DNA of 26,235 nt from CAZNDN01 sp964571815 (GTDB lineage Bacteria > Fibrobacterota > Chitinivibrionia > Chitinivibrionales > WJKA01), in the NCBI GenBank assembly GCA_964571815.1, contig CAZNDN010000047.1, positions 1 to 26,235 of the forward strand, written 5' to 3'. Shown one piece after another: positions 23,187-26,235 of this stretch. Position numbers and translations under genes: made by a program. The number at the start of each line of letters is the position of its first letter. Position 1 is the first letter of the stretch. The notes beneath the pieces were generated by a model. The model did no database searches. It was not told where the DNA came from and was given only the letters and a program-made list of their open reading frames with translations.

Positions 23187-24140
23187 ATGAAAGAATTTCG
23201 ACTTGTTCTGCTTGCGGGGATGATCACCACCTTGTGTGGAGCGGAGGCGATGCTTCTGCTGGAGGATGATTTCAACCGGGCCGATTCATCGCAGGTGGGC
23301 GGCGAGTGGCGAACGGAGCAGGACGGAATTACCGGCTGTCTCATTCCGTTTCCGGACCCGTCCCTGAGTGACAACGCCCTGCGGATCATTGTCGGCTACG
23401 ATGAGCACGATGTGGGCGGCACGGGGAAGGCGCGGATAAAGAAGAAGTTCGAGTCCACGATCGTGACCCGTGTGTCCTACGATTACACGCCGATTCGGGA
23501 CGACACGCTTGGGAAGAAAGGTGTGGGTGTCCATGTCATGTTCGAGACTTCCGATTCCTACCGTTACGGTATCAAGTACTTCTACGGCGACTACCCCGAC
23601 GGGTACAACGATGTGTACGAGGACTCCACGGTCAGGATCCTCCTGGGGGGGGAGTTCGACGGTGAGCAGCGTTCGGTGGATTTGAATATCGATTCCATTC
23701 TCGATGCCGATTTCGGCGATGTTTTCGACCGAGACAGCGTGGTGTCCGCCACCGTCGCCCTGGGTCTTCATTCCAACGAGTGCTACTCCCATGCCGAGGT
23801 GAGCATGGACAACGTGAAGATATACGGCTATGAGCTGGAACCGTCCTCGGTGGCCGGATTTCGCGCTGCCCGCGCCGCGCGGCGGGGCCGCTCGCTTCTG
23901 TCGGTGGGCGCGCCCGTGTCACGTTCTTCCCTGCCGGTCGGCTATATCGTTCCTGAGCCGGGCCCGGTGCGGCTTGCCGTGTACCGTCTCGACGGTAGCT
24001 GCATGGAAGTGCTTGTGCACGGATATCGCGAAGCGGGCAGGTATACCGCGGTTCTGCCCAACCACGCATTCGGCGCGGGCAGCTTCCTTCTTTCTCTGAC
24101 CGGTCCGCACGGCCGCTCCGTTGTGCGGCTCATGCGCTGA
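23187..24140 (+). CDS. Secreted concanavalin-like (laminin-G-type) protein with sorting tail
   Basis: A 317-residue protein. GGAGG followed by GGGAG leads to ATG 23187, and MKEFRLVLLAGMITTLCGAEA is a signal peptide. DDFNRADSSQVGGEWR is the usual first strand of LamG/concanavalin sandwiches found in polysaccharide-binding or DUF1080-type proteins. FYGDYPDGYNDVY and VALGLHSNECYSHAEVSMDNVKIYGYE are the middle and closing strands. No catalytic residues can be named, so it may only bind sugars. A Pro/Arg-rich linker leads to the sorting tail (VRLAVYRLDGSCMEVLV, AGSFLLSLTG, VVRLMR). It lies 49 bp after the GH2 gene and is probably cotranscribed, and it may help the GH2 enzyme hold its substrate on the surface. 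Confidence 0.8.
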   Translation: MKEFRLVLLAGMITTLCGAEAMLLLEDDFNRADSSQVGGEWRTEQDGITGCLIPFPDPSLSDNALRIIVGYDEHDVGGTGKARIKKKFESTIVTRVSYDYTPIRDDTLGKKGVGVHVMFETSDSYRYGIKYFYGDYPDGYNDVYEDSTVRILLGGEFDGEQRSVDLNIDSILDADFGDVFDRDSVVSATVALGLHSNECYSHAEVSMDNVKIYGYELEPSSVAGFRAARAARRGRSLLSVGAPVSRSSLPVGYIVPEPGPVRLAVYRLDGSCMEVLVHGYREAGRYTAVLPNHAFGAGSFLLSLTGPHGRSVVRLMR

Positions 24141-24197
24141 CAGAGCCCCGCGGCCGGGTGTCGCACCCTCGTTTTCCGGATTCCGCTCCCCCGCCAC

Positions 24198-24221
24198 GCC
24201 GGCACTCCCCGGAATGCCGGC
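24198..24221. terminator. Terminator-like hairpin after the operon
   Basis: GCCGGCA (24198-24204) pairs with TGCCGGC (24215-24221) around a 10-nt loop, 57 bp after the stop codon. It is followed by TTCGG rather than a T run. Confidence 0.4.
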
Positions 24222-24279
24222 TTCGGTCGTGCCTCTCCTGACCTTCCGTAAACAATCCCCCCGCCCCGCACCTGACCAG

Positions 24280-24308
24280 TTGTCTTCTTCGTGAACAAAT
24301 GCTATATT
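24280..24308 (+). promoter_or_regulatory. Sigma-70-like promoter before the aminotransferase
   Basis: TTGTCT (24280-24285), a 17-bp spacer, TATATT (24303-24308). The transcript would start just before 24323, where a sequence like the 5' half of a tRNA-Ser begins, leaving a leader of about 95 nt with two possible stem-loops (24343-24357; 24356-24379). Confidence 0.6.
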
Positions 24309-24408
24309 TGCGGTACGGCAATGGAGACGTGGCCGAGCGGTTGGGGAACGCTTCCCTTACGAGCGCCGGTATTCGTGAGGATGTGTCCCCCTGGTGGCGG
24401 AGGTTGCG

Positions 24409-25920
24409 GTGAAATCCGTTCAAAAGATGTGGAAGGTCGATTCGTCTGCCGAAGACCCGCAGGAAAGGGTGGAAAAGGATATGAATCCCGCGGTGTATCG
24501 AGGATCTCCCTGCCGGCTCTGGAACCCCTTCACCGTGATGGACGAGTTTGAGGCCACCATGGGGTTCGGTCCGCTGGTCATCACCCGTGGTGAGGGGCCG
24601 TATGTGTTCAACGAACGTGACGAGCGGTTCATCAACGGCTACAGTTCGCTGTGGAATGTGGCGCTCGGGCACGGAAGAGAGGAGCTGGCTGAAGCCGCGG
24701 CCGGGCAGATGAGGCAGCTTGCCTACGCCTCGTGTTTTCGCCAGACGCATCCGCGGGCAATGGAGCTTGCCGCCAGGCTTGTCGAGATCACCGGCGAGTA
24801 CTATTCGCACGTGTACCTGGGCTCCAACGGGTCTGAGGCCGTGGAGACCGCCTTGAAAATGGCTCGCCAGTATCACCGTCAAAGCCCCGAAGCCGGTGAG
24901 CGGGGCCGCTGCAAGATTGTCTCCCTGCGCAACTCCTACCACGGCGTTTCCTACGGCGCAATCAGCACGTCGGGCGAGCAGCAGCAGGAGGAGAAATTCG
25001 GGCCTCTGCTGCCGGGTTTCGTTCAGATCGAGCCGCCGTACTGCTACCGCTGTCCGTACGGAAAGACCTCGTATCCCGACTGCGGCCTGGCATGCGCTCG
25101 TGCCCTGGAGGAGAAGATCGATGAGGAAGGGGCCGAGACGGTAGCCGCGTTTGTGTTTGAGCCGGTCATGGGCGTACACGGGATGATTCCTCCGCCGGAG
25201 GAATACTATGCCCGGGTGGGTGAGATATGCTCCTCGCGGGGGGTACTGCTTATTGCCGATGAAGTAACCACCGGCTTCGGCCGGACCGGGAAGTTGTTTG
25301 CTTCGCAGGATTGGCCCAGCCGGCCGGACATTCTCTGTCTGGGCAAGGCAATCAGCAGCGGGTATCTTCCGCTTTCCGCCACGCTTGCCACGGAGAACGT
25401 CTTCAGGAGGTTCAACGGACAGGGCAATGAATTCAATCACGGCTCAACCGCCGCCGGCCACCCCGTATGCGCCGCGGTGGGTCTGGCCACTATCGATATC
25501 ATTCTCAGGGAGCATCTGGTCGACAACGCCGCACGCATGGGCGACATGCTGCTCTGTTCGCTCAAAGAGGTTCTCGGGCAAAGGCCGCACGTGGGCGACG
25601 TACGGGGCCGGGGCCTGATGATCGGGATCGAGCTTGTGCAGGACCGGGAGAGCAGGACGCCTCTTCCGGAGAAGGAGACGCTGAAGGTGGCCATGGACTG
25701 TATGGCTTCGGGACTGCTGGTATTCTACCACAACAACGTGCTGGGTCTTCTTCCGCCGCTGATTGTCGACCGGGATATTGCAGCGGAGATGGTGCGCATA
25801 CTGGATGAGGTGCTCGATCTGAGCGACGACGGGCGGCGCAAGCGGGACGTGAGACTTTTCAAGGAGTTCGGCAAGGCAAAGAAATGGGGCTCAGCGTCTG
25901 AGGTTTCCGCGGTGACATGA
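24409..25920 (+). CDS. Class III PLP-dependent aminotransferase
   Basis: A 503-residue cytoplasmic enzyme that moves an amino group from an omega- or alpha-amine to a keto acid. Landmarks in order: LWNPFT near residue 38, GSNGSEAVETALKMARQY (phosphate and cofactor binding), NSYHG, FEPVMGVHGMIPPP, DEVTTGFGRTGK with Asp284 binding the pyridine nitrogen, LGKAISSGY with Lys313 forming the Schiff base, and NHGSTAAGHPVCAA. It resembles BioA and taurine/putrescine-type enzymes; substrate cannot be fixed from sequence. A four-Cys cluster (YCYRCP...PDCGLAC) is shared by one subgroup. GGAGG (24399-24403) is 5 nt before GTG 24409; ATG 24481 with GGAAAAGGAT is an alternative start. It has its own promoter and no linked biotin genes. 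Confidence 0.88.
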   Translation: MKSVQKMWKVDSSAEDPQERVEKDMNPAVYRGSPCRLWNPFTVMDEFEATMGFGPLVITRGEGPYVFNERDERFINGYSSLWNVALGHGREELAEAAAGQMRQLAYASCFRQTHPRAMELAARLVEITGEYYSHVYLGSNGSEAVETALKMARQYHRQSPEAGERGRCKIVSLRNSYHGVSYGAISTSGEQQQEEKFGPLLPGFVQIEPPYCYRCPYGKTSYPDCGLACARALEEKIDEEGAETVAAFVFEPVMGVHGMIPPPEEYYARVGEICSSRGVLLIADEVTTGFGRTGKLFASQDWPSRPDILCLGKAISSGYLPLSATLATENVFRRFNGQGNEFNHGSTAAGHPVCAAVGLATIDIILREHLVDNAARMGDMLLCSLKEVLGQRPHVGDVRGRGLMIGIELVQDRESRTPLPEKETLKVAMDCMASGLLVFYHNNVLGLLPPLIVDRDIAAEMVRILDEVLDLSDDGRRKRDVRLFKEFGKAKKWGSASEVSAVT

Positions 25921-25950
25921 TCTTGCCGGGAGCGAGGGAGCACGGGCGCG

Positions 25951-25980
25951 TTGCCGGTAGACTCCCGTAGATAGTACAAT
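25951..25980 (+). promoter_or_regulatory. Possible promoter for the last gene
   Basis: TTGCCG (25951-25956), 18-bp spacer, TACAAT (25975-25980), 133 bp before the GTG at 26114. Confidence 0.45.
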
Positions 25981-25992
25981 AATGGGGAGGTT

Positions 25993-26022
25993 GTGTCGGC
26001 AGGCACCGCAAGCCGCCGACAC
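25993..26022. promoter_or_regulatory. Hairpin between aminotransferase and last gene
   Basis: GTGTCGGC (25993-26000) and GCCGACAC (26015-26022) form a perfect 8-bp stem with a 14-nt loop. No T tail. It lies just inside the leader expected from the promoter at 25951-25980, so it may be a leader structure or a terminator of the upstream gene. Confidence 0.4.
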
Positions 26023-26113
26023 GACACCGAAACCCTGCCTCGGCGGTGCAGAGCCGGCACAACCGGCGGAAGGTGTGGCACATTGCGTGGGTAAGCCCTG
26101 AAGGGGGCGGAAC

Positions 26114-26235
26114 GTGGACAAGCTCACCGACTATCTTCGCTACGGTGACGTGATATTTCGTGGTGTTCGTCACCCAGCCGATTCCATCAGAAGCGCCGTT
26201 GACGACCTCGCGGCCTACCTTCGCCGCGAGCACCG
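26114..26235 (+). CDS. Start of an unrecognised gene (cut by window end)
   Basis: GTG 26114 follows AAGGGGGCGG and opens a frame that runs to the window end (40 codons: MDKLTDYLRYGDVIFRGVRH, then SIRSAVDDLAAYLRRE). The start is hydrophilic and predicted helical, with no signal peptide. Too short to assign. Confidence 0.5.
   Translation, partial: MDKLTDYLRYGDVIFRGVRHPADSIRSAVDDLAAYLRREH

Noticed and set aside
20843..23389. Long minus-strand open frame (848 codons) opposite the GH2 gene
   Set aside because: Low-complexity Arg/His/Val-rich translation with no domain; the plus strand carries GH2 motifs with both catalytic Glu residues. It is a GC-rich shadow.
24323..24420. Complete tRNA-Ser gene
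   Set aside because: No D-stem partner, no T-arm (GGTTCGAATCC) and no CGTCTCC 3' acceptor within tRNA length.
24130..25440. Minus-strand frame (436 codons) opposite the aminotransferase
   Set aside because: Shadow of a clear PLP enzyme.

Overview
The window is a piece of a GC-rich bacterial genome. Three runs of exactly 100 N mark scaffold joins, which suggests a draft or metagenome assembly. Genes have good Shine-Dalgarno sites. Five predicted proteins end in a short beta-sandwich tail of the kind that routes cargo to type IX secretion (pattern L-x-D-x-R/S/D-G-R, then G-x-Y-x-V/L, then a basic hydrophobic end). Four of these five show their N-terminus, and all four carry a signal peptide. 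Together with an outer-membrane-barrel-like protein, this points to a diderm of the FCB group, for example a Fibrobacterota/Chitinivibrionia-type lineage. That placement is inference from protein style only; no 16S rRNA is present.

Layout. 1-4195: two parallel beta-helix carbohydrate-active proteins, the first cut by the window edge and the second (GH141-like) broken only by a false scaffold gap. 4197-4936: a strong hairpin and a REP-type repeat cluster around an intact REP-associated tyrosine transposase (RAYT). 5105-6424: a secreted Ig-like protein of unknown role. 6664-7206: a flavodoxin. 7334-9613 (minus): a secreted GH63/MGH1-like glycosidase. About 10185-11430: a graveyard of transposon remnants, including a fused DDE integrase/AAA+ ATPase remnant, an IstA-like N-terminus and two sets of sites spaced 23 bp. 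11569-12354: a protein with cyclic-nucleotide-binding folds. 12640-13377 (minus): a coiled-coil protein. 13565-16857 (minus): groL, groS and, directly upstream in the same direction, a full-length ISAzo13-type transposase that has lost two of its three catalytic acidic residues. 16980-18578 (minus): a PL11-like rhamnogalacturonan lyase without a signal peptide. 18913-24140: a probable operon of an outer-membrane barrel, a GH2 glycosidase and a concanavalin-like secreted protein. 24409-25920: a class III aminotransferase. 26114-end: the start of an unknown gene.

How it fits together. Much of the window reads as a loose plant-polysaccharide (pectin-like) degradation neighbourhood. Signal-peptide plus sorting-tail enzymes would act outside the cell or on its surface, a barrel protein may serve as an outer-membrane channel, and two enzymes without export signals may act inside. 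The most unusual element is the ISAzo13-derived gene ahead of groESL. It keeps its helix-turn-helix, has lost catalytic residues, has a promoter overlapped by an inverted repeat, and lies where some bacteria have the heat-shock repressor hrcA. No CIRCE element was seen. A transposase-derived regulator of the chaperonin operon is the leading hypothesis for a new system here.
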